DNA of 64,000 nucleotides from NCBI GenBank assembly GCA_028583605.1, contig CM053333.1:28871302-28935301 (forward strand). Reading direction: 5' to 3'. This stretch comes from Dastarcus helophoroides (lineage: Eukaryota > Arthropoda > Insecta > Coleoptera > Bothrideridae). Within the stretch, counting starts at the first letter, position 1. Each line of letters opens with the position of its first letter. The position numbers and the translations under genes were made by a program. Of the stretch, positions 46,718 to 59,469 are shown one piece after another. Below the pieces are notes generated by a model. That model was not told where the DNA came from, made no database searches, and saw only the letters and a program-made list of their open reading frames with translations.

Positions 46718-48992
46718 AGCGCTGTCCAACTTATCAAAGCCCGCGGGCCATATGTTCCTCACCAAACATTTCGAGGGCCAAGAAGGTTGATAAATGAAAA
46801 GTCAGTTTGTGTTAATTAAAAAAAATATTTTATTTATACTAAAAAGAAAACTTTAAAATATTCGTAATATATTAATGAGAACATTGTGGCCGTAATTGTT
46901 TAGCAACAATATCTTTTATGTCCACATCAATATTTGTTGTGGCAAGTCTAATTATATGTTCGAGACTGAAATCTTTCAAACAGTTTCTATATTTTGACTG
47001 TATATATTTCATATTGGAGTATGCACGCTCACAGATATATGTACTTCCGAACATTGATACAATGTGAAGTCCAAAATCTCTCAATTTTGGATATTTCTTT
47101 TTATCTAAAAATTTGAATATTTCTATTCCAGTTACTCCACGAGATGTAAAAAATGGGTCAGCCTGCAGGTCGCATCATTCTATTTGACATTTAAGATCAA
47201 CGGAGTTGATATCAATATTAATTGGATCACAAAATAAATCAATAGACGGTTTAAGATCATCAAATTGAGAAAATCTTTCATTGAAATATGTAATTAGCAT
47301 ATGCAATTTTGGTAGAAATATTTTAAAATTCGCTTCTATATTACATTCTTTCATTTCCTCATAGATCTCTTTGTAAGATTCAAAATGAAATAAATTATTT
47401 TGCTCCAAATTAAACCTTAACAATTTTAATTTGTTTCTAAATCCAGTAACATATTTATAAAGGCAACAGACATTTTGATCTTGTCCTTGCAAGGATTTAT
47501 TCAAAATAGCAACAGCAACAGCAAGTGAATTAATTAAATTTTTATCAACCATATTTGCTGTCAAATTTTTATCGACGACAATTTCTGAGAGAAAAAGATG
47601 AACTTCTTTTCGAAGTTTAAAGAATCTCCTCAAGCACTTTACAGCACTCAACCAACGAACGTTACTATGTAAAAGCAGATCTCCGTACACAGTTTCCAAT
47701 TCATCAAAAAATGTTTTTAATTTTCGATGTGTAAGAGAACGATTTCCGCCGCGAATTAAATTATTAATTTTGCAAACCTTGTCCATTACGTCATTTAGTT
47801 TTAGGGATAAACCACACAATGCCTCCTGATGGATAATACAGTGTAACATACGATATGTTATTCCTTCTTTTTGAAAAAGTCTTGCGATCCCAAAATTTTT
47901 GCCCGTCATAGCTCTAGCACCGTCGGTTACAATAGCAGTGCACTTGTCAAATCCGCCATACTGCTCTACTGCACATTTTAATTGTTTGTAAATATCTTTA
48001 CCTTTTGTTGTTGCGTGGAATGATTGTAATTTTAAAAGTTCTTCTGAATAATTATAGTTTTCATTTATAGTTCGTATAAAGATAAGCATTTGACATGTCG
48101 GCTTACAGTCTGGTGAGAAAGTGATACTGTTTGAAATTTTCTTACCATTTCGTTGTCATTAAATGCTTGAGCCATTTTTATGCCACATTTTTAAATTAAT
48201 TCTCCATGCAAAAGTGGCTTCTTTGCCTTTACTATTTCTAAACAAACTTCAAATGATGCAGCTACGGATGTTTCTTAAAATTTTCGTTCTTGATTAAAAT
48301 AATTCGTTTGATGATCCAGTTGCTTTTTCATTTTTTTTCACTAGTGGTATTTTCATGTCTCGCGTGTACGAATAATACTTTTTTTCATGCATGGAAAGAT
48401 AATGGCGCTTCAAGTTATATTATTTACACACAGCTATGATTTGTAAACATTCCAAACACTGTGATTTACCATTCTTGTTTAGAATAAATAAATAATCCAT
48501 CTCCCAGCGATCTTGAAATTCTCGATTTTCGACGTCTATTTTTCTTTTATTAGTAGCACTCATATTCAATAATTATTTTAATTACTAAATAAATATGAAA
48601 TTAAGTTAATAATATTATAACACAGGCGCCCCTCAACAAATTCTAGACAAGACTGCACTCGCACGATTGCATGAATCAACCAAATAGCGCAGGGTAGTGT
48701 GCGCATCTCGTGCGCCAACCATAGATAAACATCAACCAACCACAAATATAATATATGCGCCAACGTTGAGTCAACCATCATCGGATTGCTGCTGTATTCA
48801 GCCAGGTTAAGTGAAGTTACGCAAACTAAATAGTACCTACTTTAAATTCAAATTAGATTTAAATTTTCACATTTTAAAATAATTTTAATATTAATAATAA
48901 TAATTTAGTAACATAAATTTATTTGTAGTAAAATGTACTCGCGGGCCGTAAAAATAATTTGCGGCCAGCGGGCCGCCAGTTGGACAGCCCTG
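46718..48992 (-). mobile_element. hAT transposon D (Charlie-like ends)
   Basis: The right end is the complement of CAGGGCTGTCCAACTGGCGG followed by CCCGCTGG. The left end has the diverged counterpart GCGCTGTCCAACTTATCAAA with GCCCGCGGGCC. The CAGGGCTGTCCAACTGGCGG terminus is typical of Charlie-type hAT elements. No clear 8-bp target duplication survives. Contains one decayed transposase on the minus strand. Confidence 0.8.
46872..48563 (-). pseudogene. hAT transposase, GTF2IRD2/ZBED-like
   Basis: From ATG 48563: MSATNKRKIDVENREFQDRW, a BED-type finger (CLECLQIIAVCK, stop, YNLKRHYLSMH), then several stops and frame changes to 48090. The catalytic region follows in a 304-codon frame: TAIVTDGARAMTGKNFG (Asp), MLHCIIHQEALC, SNVRWLSAVKCLRRFF (Trp), and a long helical section to 47175. 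After a break, 47084-46872 gives the C-terminal block FGSTYICERAYSNMKYIQSK (Glu). The same architecture is found in vertebrate GTF2IRD2 and ZBED proteins derived from Charlie elements. Dead copy, about six disruptions, mostly in the N-terminal third. Confidence 0.85.
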
Positions 48993-50985
48993 ACTTACCA
49001 GAATCAGTTAATGTGATGAGTAGTTGAGGTGTCCAAAGGATATTTTTCTTTTAAGTTTGACTACTGGTAGCGACCTCTAAATCCTTTCCAGAAATTAAAT
49101 AAAAAAATACTACTTCATATTTTAAGGCAGAGAATCAAATGGCAGGATGCCGCCGCGATAACATTTCAAAATTCGAAAAATAAGAACCACTTTAGTCTGC
49201 AGCGCTTTGCTCCATTTATGGTATAGTATAAGCGGTGAAATGATTTGTAAGATGGAGCTGAGAAAAAAGATGTCACATGTTTCAGATATAGTACAATCGT
49301 TGTGTTTAGAATTATGTAGCGTTCGCGCTTATCCCACTTTCCCCTACTGTATATAAACAGTATAAACGAAAATAATTTTAAAATGTGCACTAATGGTGTC
49401 ATATATTGTCTCAATAAAATGAAGTTTCCTTCTTGACATTTCAGTGTATTGAATTGACATTTTCTTAATAATTTTTAACATGAGAAGGAAATTAATTTCG
49501 ATTTAAAAATTTATATCGTCAACTTTAGCGTACATTTTCTCATATCTCCATATTCCAATAAAGACTCGAATATTTCAATTACTCAAATAATCAATTATAT
49601 ATCTGAAAGTTGTATGAGCGCTCCAATAAATTTTCTCATTTATTATTGCTTCTCGGAAGATTACATAGAATACATATTTTCAGTTCCTGCACATCACTTC
49701 TTACGATAGTAAATTACATGTTATTAAAACTGAAATTCAATATGGAAAGAGGCGACGATATTGGCTGACGCCGGTTTAAATTATTATGTAAAATTTCACT
49801 CAAAAGTTATCCATTTATTGCCAAGTTCCGGAATAAATTTGAAAATGAAATTTACCGAATACAAACTTGGCTTATTGGGATTCAAAATTTTATTATTTCA
49901 AAAGTCCGCCGATTTCTAGAAGATGCGATAAAGTTTTTAATGCGTTTGACACATGTCTAGTTCAAAGTGAAATGTATGTAAAGTTGGAAGATCGTCATTA
50001 TTTAAAGTTATCCCGGATTATTTTTCGCTGAATTTAGAATAAAAAATGCGCAATATATGAACCTGAAAAGACTTAGATTTATATGCGAATATATTAAGCA
50101 CACCACTGCACTTTAAATTCAGGATATTAATTCTGCGGATTTCATTTCATTTTACATCACCAGAAACTAACGCAAGACGAAACCTCCTGCACAGATTAAT
50201 TTGAAGCTAGAAAAGAGTTACGAGTTTTTGAAAAGGCATTTTTTATTATTGCTGTATGTGATATTAAAGATGTTACTAGATGTAACCAAAGCAAGATGAA
50301 ACTGACTAATAATATATTTTGTTCTAGGTGAGCTCCCTGCGTAAGATTTAGATCATGCATGTGCAAAATCGTAAGTATTTTAGATATACGTAATGTTATT
50401 TCGGTTGCATATATTTTTCAGGAACGCATAATATGTCAAGCTAATACTTATCTACGTCACCCTGTTTGCTATATAGGATTCTGTGGGGATGGGTTTATTA
50501 AAAAATAAACTACATTATATGAATAAGTCTAACGTAAATATATATAGGTCCTCTGAATTTTCGGGAACGCAAACAATCCATAAATGGAAGCATTAAGCAA
50601 ATGTATATAGGTCTAGCGTTAATGCAGTATTAATTATAAATATAGCCAGATAGAGGGTTTATGGTTTTAAGATCAGAAAGGTCGACTTTGGCTGATTTAT
50701 TTTAATGGTATCGATATTAGGCACTGTTTTTATAAAAGTATCGTAGGCTGATTAATAGTTTTCTTGTTTGATTTATACTTGGTTGCGTTAAAAATATTTG
50801 TATTACATTATTTAGATTACATAATAATTTTTTAATTTTAAAAAGTTTGTAACCGAAATTGTTCTAGTATGATACTCTTAAAGTAATTCTTTAGGACTAT
50901 AAATTTTAACGTAACACATTCATTTTATTTATCTGTATTGCTGGGGCATATTTTTCGAGTATTATATTGTTATTGAAATTGTAAA
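48993..50985. other. No gene recognised
   Basis: A+T-rich, unique-looking sequence. The frame 49166-49414 (minus) has no motif. I see no repeats or exons. Confidence 0.4.
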
Positions 50986-51080
50986 AACAAAGCTTTTATG
51001 GAATTACAAATTATATGTAATATCAAAATGGAAATGAATACTACAGAGGAAGAAAAATCACATATTATATTAGTATTATG

Positions 51081-54000
51081 TTATTTCTTCGGTTTTCTTT
51101 CACCGGTTGAGCGTAGAATCCAGCTTTCAACCAGAAAGCTCAGGAGTTTTATCCTAGTACCTTTCTTAAAATGTGTGCTGTTCCCAATAACGTTATTTTT
51201 TGTGTTTCTGCTAGACTTGGATGACCAGGTAAGAGTTTTATGGTATCAGCTGTTCCCTTTTTTTATCGTTCCAAGTGCCCCTATTACTATTGGGATTATT
51301 GAAGTTTTGACACTCCACATTCTGCTAATCTCTGTTTGTAAATCTTTGTACTTGCAGAGTTTTTCTCTCTCTTTTAATGCTACATTGGCATCATCTGGTA
51401 CGACAATATCAATTAGTAGACACGTTTTTTTTGTTTCTATCATGTATGACTATATCTGGCCGATTCGCATTAATTGCCCGGTCAGTTATTATTGGCGTAT
51501 CTCACAGAATTGAGGTGTCTTTGATGGTGGTGACATTTTTGGGGTTGTGGTCGTACCATTTATTGGCTACTTCGACTTCAAATTTCTTGCACACTGCCCA
51601 GTGGATATAGCTTCCCACTTTGTTGTGACGGTGTGTATACTCCGTGGCGGCTAATGTTGAGCAACCCGCAATTATGTGACTAATGTACTCATCGTTCTTA
51701 TTACACATTCCGCATAAGCTATCGACTGGTTCGTGTAGCATATTCTTCTCATAGTGTCTGGTGTTAAGTGACTGATCTTGTGCAGCTGATATAAGACTTT
51801 CTGCCTCGCCTTTTAGACCAGCGCTGCTCATCCACATCAATGATGCTTCCTTGTCCACAAATGGCCTTTCAAGCGATCTGAAGAACTGCACATGCAGTGG
51901 CTTATTTTTTAAATAGTCAATCTTTTTTTTGTCAATATTATCTTTTATTTTGTTTTTTGTTTCTTGATCTTCTTAAATTTGTAGTTTCGATATTACCTCG
52001 GTCGAATGTTTACTAATTGAGTATTTAGCCTTTTCTTTGTCATGTACTTTTATCAAGGAACAAAATCTGCCTTTAGCCTGTTGTATGTAGTGGTTAATAC
52101 CAACCATGGCCGCATCCATAGCCGATTTTAATGCAATTAACCCTCGCCCTCCATTTTCCTTTTAATATACAATCTTTCTACATCAGCCTTATGATGATGC
52201 ATTCCTCCGATGATAAGTATCTTTCTTGTTTTCTGGTCCGTTCCTTCTACTTTAACCTTTCTCCAGTCTAGTATTCCGTAACTGTAAGTTACGACTGGGA
52301 CAGCTAATGTGTTAATAGCTGTGATTTTATTTTTGGAGTTAAGCTCGGATTTTAATATTTGACGGATCCTCCTAAAATATTCTGTTCGAACTTGCTGTTT
52401 CATTTTGCTATGTTCGATTCCCTCGCTCTCGTCCATCCCAAGGTACCTATGGTTTTCGGTCGAGTCAATGTTTTTTATTTCTGTTTTATCAGGAAGTCTT
52501 ATGTTTTGTGATTTCACTATCTTTCCTCGTTTGAAGCTCACAGATGCACATTTATCCAATCCAAATTGCATTTTAACGTCATCACTGAATTTTTTACTGT
52601 GGTAAATGCTTGTTCTAGTTAGTATTCATCTTGTCTAAATAGTTTCAGGTCATCCATATACAAGAGATGGTTCACCTTGTTCTTTTTATCAATGTCAAAC
52701 CCAATATTTTGTTTGTTTAACATATTGGATAGTGGTACAAGTGCGAGGCAGAACAATAAGGGGGAAAGCGAATCGCCCTGAAATATGCCTCTTTTTATGT
52801 AGATACTTCCAGTTTTTATTGAACCTTTCGGTCTTTCACTGAGTTATTGGTTTTTCTATAAATTTAGTGATTATTGGACACACTATATATATTTAAAACA
52901 CATCTAATCCAGGAGTGGGGAACACTATCAAAAGCCTTTTTATAATCTATCCAAGCAACCCCTAAGTTTCTTGACTTTTTCTTTGTTAGCTCAACAATCA
53001 TTTTGCTAACAAGTAACAGATCTTTACACCCCTGGGAACCTTTTCTACATCCTTTCTGTTCAGCTGAAAGTATATTATTTTCAGTCACATGCTTATAATC
53101 TCGATCTGCGATGGCTGCAGTAAGAATTTTATACATTATTGGTAAACATGCTATAGGTCGGTAATTCTTTGGTTCTTTGGTGTCCTTTCCTTTCGAAAGT
53201 AGAAACGTATTTCCATATGTCAACCATTCTGGGTTTTTCATTGGTTCTTTAATAATATCATTAATTGCTCTTGTTAGTGATGGATGCAGGGTAGTAAACT
53301 ATTTTACCCAAAAGTTTTGTAGCATATCGGGTCCTGGGGCTTTCCAGTTTTGTGTTGTTTTTATAATCTTGGTAATTTTCTCAGTGGTGAAATCTTTCCA
53401 TACTGGTAGTTGAATTCGTTTGAACTTATTTGTTTCTTGTTTTAACCATGTGGCGTTATGGTTATGAGATATCTCATTTTCAAGAATTCCTCTCCAAAAT
53501 GCATCAATTTGTTGTTATGAGGGTGGATCATTAATTTCATTTTGTTGTTCACTTAGCGTGCGATAGAATTTTTTTGCATCCTCATTAAATAATTTATTTT
53601 GGTGATAATGATTGCTGCGTTTTGTGTATATCCTCAATCGTTGTGCCTTTGCTTGTAATTTTATTTTGATATTTTCTTCGAGTTCATTTAAATCACGTCG
53701 ATCCATTTTAGCTTTTCGGAAAATGTTGTCTACCTTAGTAGCGAGTTGCCCAGAAATAGCGCCGTCTTTCTTTATTTCGCTTAATATGGATAAGTATTTT
53801 CTATGTTCGATAGTTTTTAGGATTATCTTTTTATATGCAGGAGTTTTTCTGCCACTTGATAATTCTACCTTTTTTGTTGCTGCTCCAGCTATTGCCATTG
53901 CTGCTGCATACATGTGCTGGTTGATCTCAGTGATGTCGAAGTGATTACCTTGAGTCATTCTTTTGAGGGTTTCATTGGCGATAAATATTTCTTTTCTTTT

Positions 54001-54850
54001 AGATGTTGTAAGTTGTATCCTATTCAATCGTTTCCTTTCATGTATTTTGGTATATTTAAGTTTTATGAAAAGGGTCTTAATTTTAATTTCCATATCTAGG
54101 ATGTCCGGGTTGACATTTTCCAAATTATCTTCTGGGAGTAATTTCGTCTGCTCCTCCACAACGTTTACTCGTTGCACTTGTTCGTTACCTAGGTATTGTA
54201 TATTTTGCTCATCCATAGCAGTTTCATCTTCATGTTCTCTGTTGGTTTTTATGGCGTCTTTTACATTTGTTAGTATTTCCTCTAACTCTATTTCCGTCAG
54301 TTTTTTGTTATTAATAATAAATCTCCTTTGGCTGGGTAATTTATCTATTGATGTTGGGAAATAAATCTAGGTTTCGACTTCGCCATACAGTGTATGTTCC
54401 TTTAACTACACCTCCATGAATATTGTTTCCTCTAGCATAATAGTAGGACCATATCACATCCTTGTATTGTTGTTTTGTCCACTTTTGTTTGGTATTTTTT
54501 TGGTTTCTAGCGGACGATGTTATCGTAGCATCCACAGATAGGCCTTGTTGAGAAGTGTTCTCAGTAAGGTGATTATCCGTGTCATTGCCAATTTCCTGAG
54601 TTTGCGGACTATGAGTTGAAGAAGAATTTAACTGTCGATATTCTCCTGCTGGTGTTTGATTTTTCACCGCTAACCTTGGTTTAGGTGCGGTTACTTTTGC
54701 TGCCATATTACCCTCCCTTGAATTCGTAGGTTTGACTTGCCTTCGTCCATTTTGGTTGCCTAGGTCATTTGCAAGTGAATCTTCCCGACAATTCCGATCC
54801 AGGTCTTGCTGCCCTGGCCCACCTGAGTTTTTTTTTCTTGTACGTACCAT
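51081..54850 (-). pseudogene. R2-like LINE polyprotein, near full length, mutated
   Basis: Starts at ATG 54850 (MVRTRKKNSGGPGQQDLDRN). An N-terminal Myb-like block KWTKQQYKDVIWSYYYARG with VVKGTYTVWRSRNLDLFP precedes a -1 shift near 54345. The pre-RT region and NWKAPGPDMLQNFW follow, with in-frame stops at 53515 and about 53320. RT blocks: NYRPIACLPIMYKIL, ILSAEQKGCRKGSQGCKDLL, AWIDYKKAFDSVPHSW, GIFQGDSLSPLLFCL and YMDDLKLF (52649-52660). Next come the thumb, a zinc knuckle CGMCNKNDEYISHIIAGC (51640-51720) and the restriction-like endonuclease RPDIVIHD...LLIDIVVPDD (51385-51475). The frame ends near 51081. At least four frameshifts. An active copy would nick DNA and prime reverse transcription there. 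R2-like by domain order; exact clade unassigned. Confidence 0.9.
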
Positions 54851-55240
54851 CTATTCACTTTTCAGGGAAATGCAGTTTAGAGCTGCTGCCAGCGGGCCTC
54901 CGACTGCCCTATTTTTTGTAGCCGCTCTTAAGCTGGAGTCAAACGCTATTAGGTAGCCGCTCCTTTGGGGACAGACGCTACCTACCACTGTAGATTATTC
55001 TACTTGTTTTTCGTACTATCGCTCTTCTAGAGTCAGAGATAGTAACGTTGTTTCTTCTTTGCCATTTTTGGTCCACCCCGGGTATTTTATTTGCCCGGTA
55101 GCCATCATATCTGATGAGCATTCTTCAATCCGCCCCAATCCGCCACTACCTTATTTTCTTGTTCACAAGATATGTCCTTGGTACAATCTTTTATTCTATT
55201 ATGATTATTATTATTTCTGTCTGTCTTAGCGACGTTGTAT
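54851..55240 (-). other. 5' leader of the R2-like LINE
   Basis: Directly upstream of the LINE start and richer in G+C than the surroundings. On the minus strand it has the paired words GCGGCTACCTAATAGCG and GAGCGGCTACAAAAAATAG. Probably holds the element promoter; its 5' border near 55240 is a guess from the composition change. Confidence 0.5.
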
Positions 55241-56520
55241 TGTAGGTATCGGCCAATTGACAAGATACTGCTCATCTACTGCGCGTCTGAAAGTCTTAAG
55301 TATACGTATAATCATTGCAAGATACTGAAAATGTGAAAAAAATATAAACATATTTAAGAAAAAAAATTATACAATGTGTTTCTTTCCAGTAGTAGAGTAA
55401 TTTACATTTGTCTAACTGGCTTTCCACGTTCATCTGTTCGCATGTTCGTTATATTAATAAAGAAAAACAATCTAATTTGTCTTATGTCTCTTACCATATC
55501 GACATAAAATATATGGGCATTGTCTGTAGCACAGGGTAAATTACTATAAAAATCTTGCAGAGACTTGTCTTTTTAAGAAATTGCAATTGTTTATACTACA
55601 ACTTGGGTATTGGAAGTAGATTAGTATAACATTGCTGTGGTGCCCCATTTGTCTTGCATTGGTTTGGAGTAGTAATGACAAAACTTGACACAGCTCCATT
55701 ATAGCTGTTTCTCATTTCCACAGTTTGTGGAAGCTGATTACTTAGTTTTCACTCTTTGATGGGTCTTGTCTGCAGTGGAGAAGTTTTTCATACATAGGTT
55801 GAAGAAATTTTGTCAAGGCACAGAAAAAGTCTGTTTTGCCTTCAACGGCGGTAAAAGGGTTTGGTTTCACCCTGGCAAGTATAAGTGCTTACGCATAGGA
55901 AATGTAATTTTTATTTTATCAAATCTACGTTCCTTGTGATTTTGAAAATCCGGGGACATACCGCTCGGATGCTAACTAACGGCCGAACTAAGCAGGGTAC
56001 AGGTGTAACAATATTAATGGTTTGACTTTGATCAATTTTTCTTTATATGCAAAATATGTAGAATTACCTTTAAAAATTCAATCACATTAAAACAATTTTA
56101 TCTTAATGTATCTATCAACAGGGGCTTCAAAGGAAGTTTTCCATGCCAATTGTATTTATAAAGAAATAGTTCACGTAGCAACATGACAAGGATTCTTTTA
56201 ATTTCGCAAATAAAAAATGAAAAATAGTCAAGATGTTATTAATTATTGATACCCCTCGAAACTCCATGCAATTTTAAAATATCTTCTTCTGGCTCCAACC
56301 AAACTTAGTAAATGTTCCCAACATGTTTCGTATATTCTTACAAATGTTCACAAGGGCCCCACAATTGCCTTCTTGAACTTCTTAATTCTAATTCATTAGA
56401 TCTCAACTGCCTTCTTTATAAGGGAGGTCTCGCTATATAATATAAAGCTGCTTATCATTACTTGTAATTGTCACATGTACCAGATTGCAATCTTGAAGAA
56501 AAACCAATTTTATAACACAA
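55241..56520. other. No gene recognised
   Basis: No supported frame, repeat or RNA. Composition is ordinary for the window. Confidence 0.4.
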
Positions 56521-56524
56521 GTAA

Positions 56525-56645
56525 CCTCCAAAATTGACAGATCAAAAATTTGGTGGAACGGACTAATCCTTGGTTATCTTCAGAAATTGATAAACAGAAC
56601 TTGTCCTTGATTTGAGGGGACAAATTTTGTATTTCAAGATTAAAA
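56525..56645. repeat. Repeat family Y, copy
   Basis: TTTGGTGGAACGGACTAATCC, TTGGTTATCTTC and GAGGGGACAAATTTTGTATT match 44305-44390 and, as reverse complement, 58320-58345 and 58520-58580. Confidence 0.7.
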
Positions 56646-56942
56646 ATGTAAATACAAACATTAATATGTAGGTTCGCGGTTTGCTCGACGCGAGTCTTTA
56701 TTGCCATTGCCTCGCTTATCACGCACCGTGCATTTCGAATTAACGCCTGCCGGCCTATCATAATTTTACCAGCGTTTTTTCTTTTCTAATTCGGACAATT
56801 TTTGCTTACGGAGAGAATAGGAATAATAATAATCAAATTAAAGCACCATTTAAATAATTATAGTATACACATTTTTACATATTCAGTTTAACTTAAGGGG
56901 TAGGGTTAGATTATCAGACAGGTTTAGCTTTCACTTCAACAA

Positions 56943-57185
56943 CATGCCGTGGCGCAGTGGTTGAGCAATTGCTTTGGACTCGGCGGGTTTCGAGGTTCGA
57001 GCCTCGCCGCTCTCGCGTTTTTTCAATTCTATTGCGAGATCTATTTCTAGCTACATGTACCTACGAGACAGAGCATGTCGCTAGTTTAAATTAGCGTTAT
57101 TGGTAACGCGAAATTATTCGTTTATCCCCTATCTTTAGTTATCCAGCGCGCATAAAGAAGTTTTTACTTCAAAAGAACGTAAATT
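56943..57185 (+). mobile_element. tRNA-derived SINE, copy 3 (best preserved)
   Basis: Head GCCGTGGCGCAGTGGTTGAG contains a pol III A box (TGGCGCAGTGG). GGTTCGAGCC 45 bases on is a B box. The body follows, then tail CCCCTATCTTTAGTTATCC and GCGCATAAAGAAGTTTTTAC, shared with the other two copies. The cloverleaf does not close (no acceptor stem, 6-base T loop), so it is not a working tRNA. Confidence 0.75.
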
Positions 57186-57370
57186 TTAATTTTTTAGAAA
57201 AAAACTAATGGCAGGCACTAACCCATAAATATATAAAAAATATTTTTAGACACTTTGGGATAAACGAAAATTAAAGACAAAATTTCAGAAAAAAAAATGA
57301 GAAATTAGAAATCATAAGGAAATATCAACATTTTGCGTTTAAAGGCAAAATCCATAATTTTAACGTTTTG

Positions 57371-57960
57371 TATACAGGTTTAACCAAATTTGATTTCCAC
57401 TACAGAGATCTCGTAAACTATTAGAGATACAAGAAAGCCTAAAAGGGCAAAGTAGTGCAAAATTTAATGCCTAATAATATTCCGTTAAGAAAACAATTAA
57501 ATTCCAACTCGTCTTGATTTTATTAAATAAAATTTTAAAATCGCCATTTTTAAAAATCAGCTGTAACTTGTTTATTTAAAGTCCAATTGCAAAAATTTAA
57601 ACTGTTTTTATTTGTTTTTCAAGGTTTTTTCATTTGCGTACGTTAATGTTTTCTAATTTTAACTGTTTCCAAGAAAATTATGTCAATTTCGTTATTTCTT
57701 ACAGACGACATATTAAATTTTATTATATTTAAAATCTACATATTTTTATGATTAATTTGGTATATGATATGCCCTACTTTAAATGTGGCAAAGTGAGTTA
57801 AATAAATTAATTAATTTTTTTAAGCAAAAAAATTATAGTGCGCCTTGCAAGTGCCATAGCTTTTAGTAATAAAAATACAGTACCTAATTACGTAACAATA
57901 ATTATTGAAAAACTAAAAATATTGTAACAAACTGTGCAATATTGAGACAGTCATTAGAAA
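57371..57960 (+). repeat. Isolated arm of the 46-1423 foldback family
   Basis: Begins TATACAGGTTTAACCAAATTTG, like position 46, and follows the left arm of that element closely through ATTAGAGATACAAG, AAACAATT, AAATCGCCATTTTTAAAAAT and GTGAGTTAAAT to about 57960. No opposite arm is found nearby. Confidence 0.85.
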
Positions 57961-58059
57961 TATTGATATCTGACCTTCAGATTTCGTCAATAAGGTCTAG
58001 AAATTATAAAAAAACACACGAAATTATTACTAAATTAATGCTTTATAATTTTTTCCCCA

Positions 58060-58230
58060 AATGTCAGCTTTTTTATCGAAATTTTGAAACTTAACTTAAA
58101 ACTTAAAATTGAAAAGAATTATTTTTTCAATTTCAATTTTTCTAGAAATTTCGTTCTTTATTTAAAAATTTTGATTTTTGTTGTAAATTTTGGAAGCGTT
58201 TTTTAATTAATTGTTTTTTTTCTGTTTTTA
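58060..58230. repeat. Patch of TTTCGTTC/AAAATTTTGATTT filler
   Basis: Same loose word composition as 41830-44060. Confidence 0.5.
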
Positions 58231-58319
58231 CATCTTTTATAATCTATGTAATATTTAAATTGATAATATTGCAATTGACTTTGAATCTGTTTTGTTGTTG
58301 CTGATGCAAAACAAACAAA

Positions 58320-58580
58320 AATTGAAATACAGAACTTGTCCACTAAAACCAAGAAAGATTAAAAAATACAACAAAGGTTGCTCTAACGCGTTTCGACACC
58401 CAAGCTGTCATCTTCAAAGAAAAAACTTCAGTTCAGTTTTTTTTTGAAGATGGCAGCTTGGCTGTCGAAACGCGTTAGAGCAATCTTTGTTGTGTTTTTT
58501 AATCTTTCTTGGTTTCAGGGGACAAGTTCTGTATTTCAATTTTTGAAGATAACCAAGGACCAGTCCGTTCCATCAAAATA
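58320..58580. repeat. Hairpin element of family Y with hammerhead-like motifs
   Basis: 58320-58417 and 58438-58542 are inverted copies around a 20-base centre. Each arm carries, reading outward from the loop, TTGAAGA, one extra T, a 6-bp stem (GGCAGC/GCTGTC, 58452-58466) and GAAACGCGTTAGAGC. This follows the hammerhead layout but the first core base is T, not C, and stem I is weak. The right flank to 58580 has the family-Y words AACCAAGGACCAGTCCGTTCC. Confidence 0.7.
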
Positions 58581-59165
58581 AACAAGCCTGCAAAAAAAAA
58601 GCAAGATTCTAGCTAGGAAGACAAGAATTAAACCAGCAAGAAATTGGCAAGACAAGAAGTTAGATAGCAAGACAAAACCTTGCTTTGTGCATTACTAATA
58701 CTCAGAGACATGAAAAATTATCGTTAATGTCAAAAGCTTTAATTTTTAATCAATTTTATAAATGTATCAATATCATCTGCCAGTGAAATATGAACTTAAA
58801 TTAAACTATTCAGTTATCTTCGATGTTCTGTTCTCTTCGTTTTATTCGATGGTAAATGTTTTGAATGTGTTGATTGATTTTCTCTGTTACCTGGTGTTGA
58901 CAATCCTTTGGAAATCTTTATATAACAGAGAAATGTGCACTGCATTGATTGCACTGACGTTTAAATAGTGCTGCAAATAAAATGTATCCATACCAAGAAT
59001 ATCTACCTATGTAAAATAAGAGGGTTATCTTCTGGTTTTTTCCTGTTACACAAATAAAGCGAACCACCGATAATATTTGCCAATGGAACATTACTAAATA
59101 TTTTAATTTTTATTTAGAAATGAAAATATTTACAATGTGACAGATGTTTACATTTAGCCGTAAGG

Positions 59166-59420
59166 CAGTGGTTTCCAACCTGTGGGGCTCGCCCCCCTAG
59201 GAGGGCGCGAGCCTGTTGCAAGGGGGGCATGCAGCTGTTTCCAAAATATCTTTTTCAAATACAAACCAAAATATATATATTGTCTATTGTTTTGTAGCCC
59301 ATTAAATAAATTATGATATCAGTTGAGTATTTATGAAATTAGATTGTTAGAAAAATTAAGGAGGCGCAACGTTTTTATTTTTTAAGGGGGGCGCAGGTAC
59401 AAAAAGGTTGGAAACCACTG
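59166..59420. mobile_element. 255-bp hAT MITE
   Basis: Ends CAGTGGTTTCCAACCTGTGG and the complement of CAGTGGTTTCCAACCTTTTT, with perfect 8-bp duplication CCGTAAGG at 59158-59165 and 59421-59428. The left sub-end has the palindrome CTCGCCCCCCTAGGAGGGCG. Non-coding. Confidence 0.95.
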
Positions 59421-59469
59421 CCGTAAGGTATACAGTATACAAGGTCAATGAAGCGCAAGTTTATTAGGA

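Noticed and set aside
51246..51443. Separate small gene on the minus strand
   Set aside because: It is the endonuclease segment of the R2-like LINE, displaced by a frameshift.
55105..55135. CTGATGAG near the LINE leader, a hammerhead core word
   Set aside because: No GAAAC follows at a usable distance and no stems form.
56943..57015. Functional tRNA gene
   Set aside because: A and B boxes are present, but acceptor and T stems do not close as a tRNA. The tail shared with two other loci makes it a SINE.
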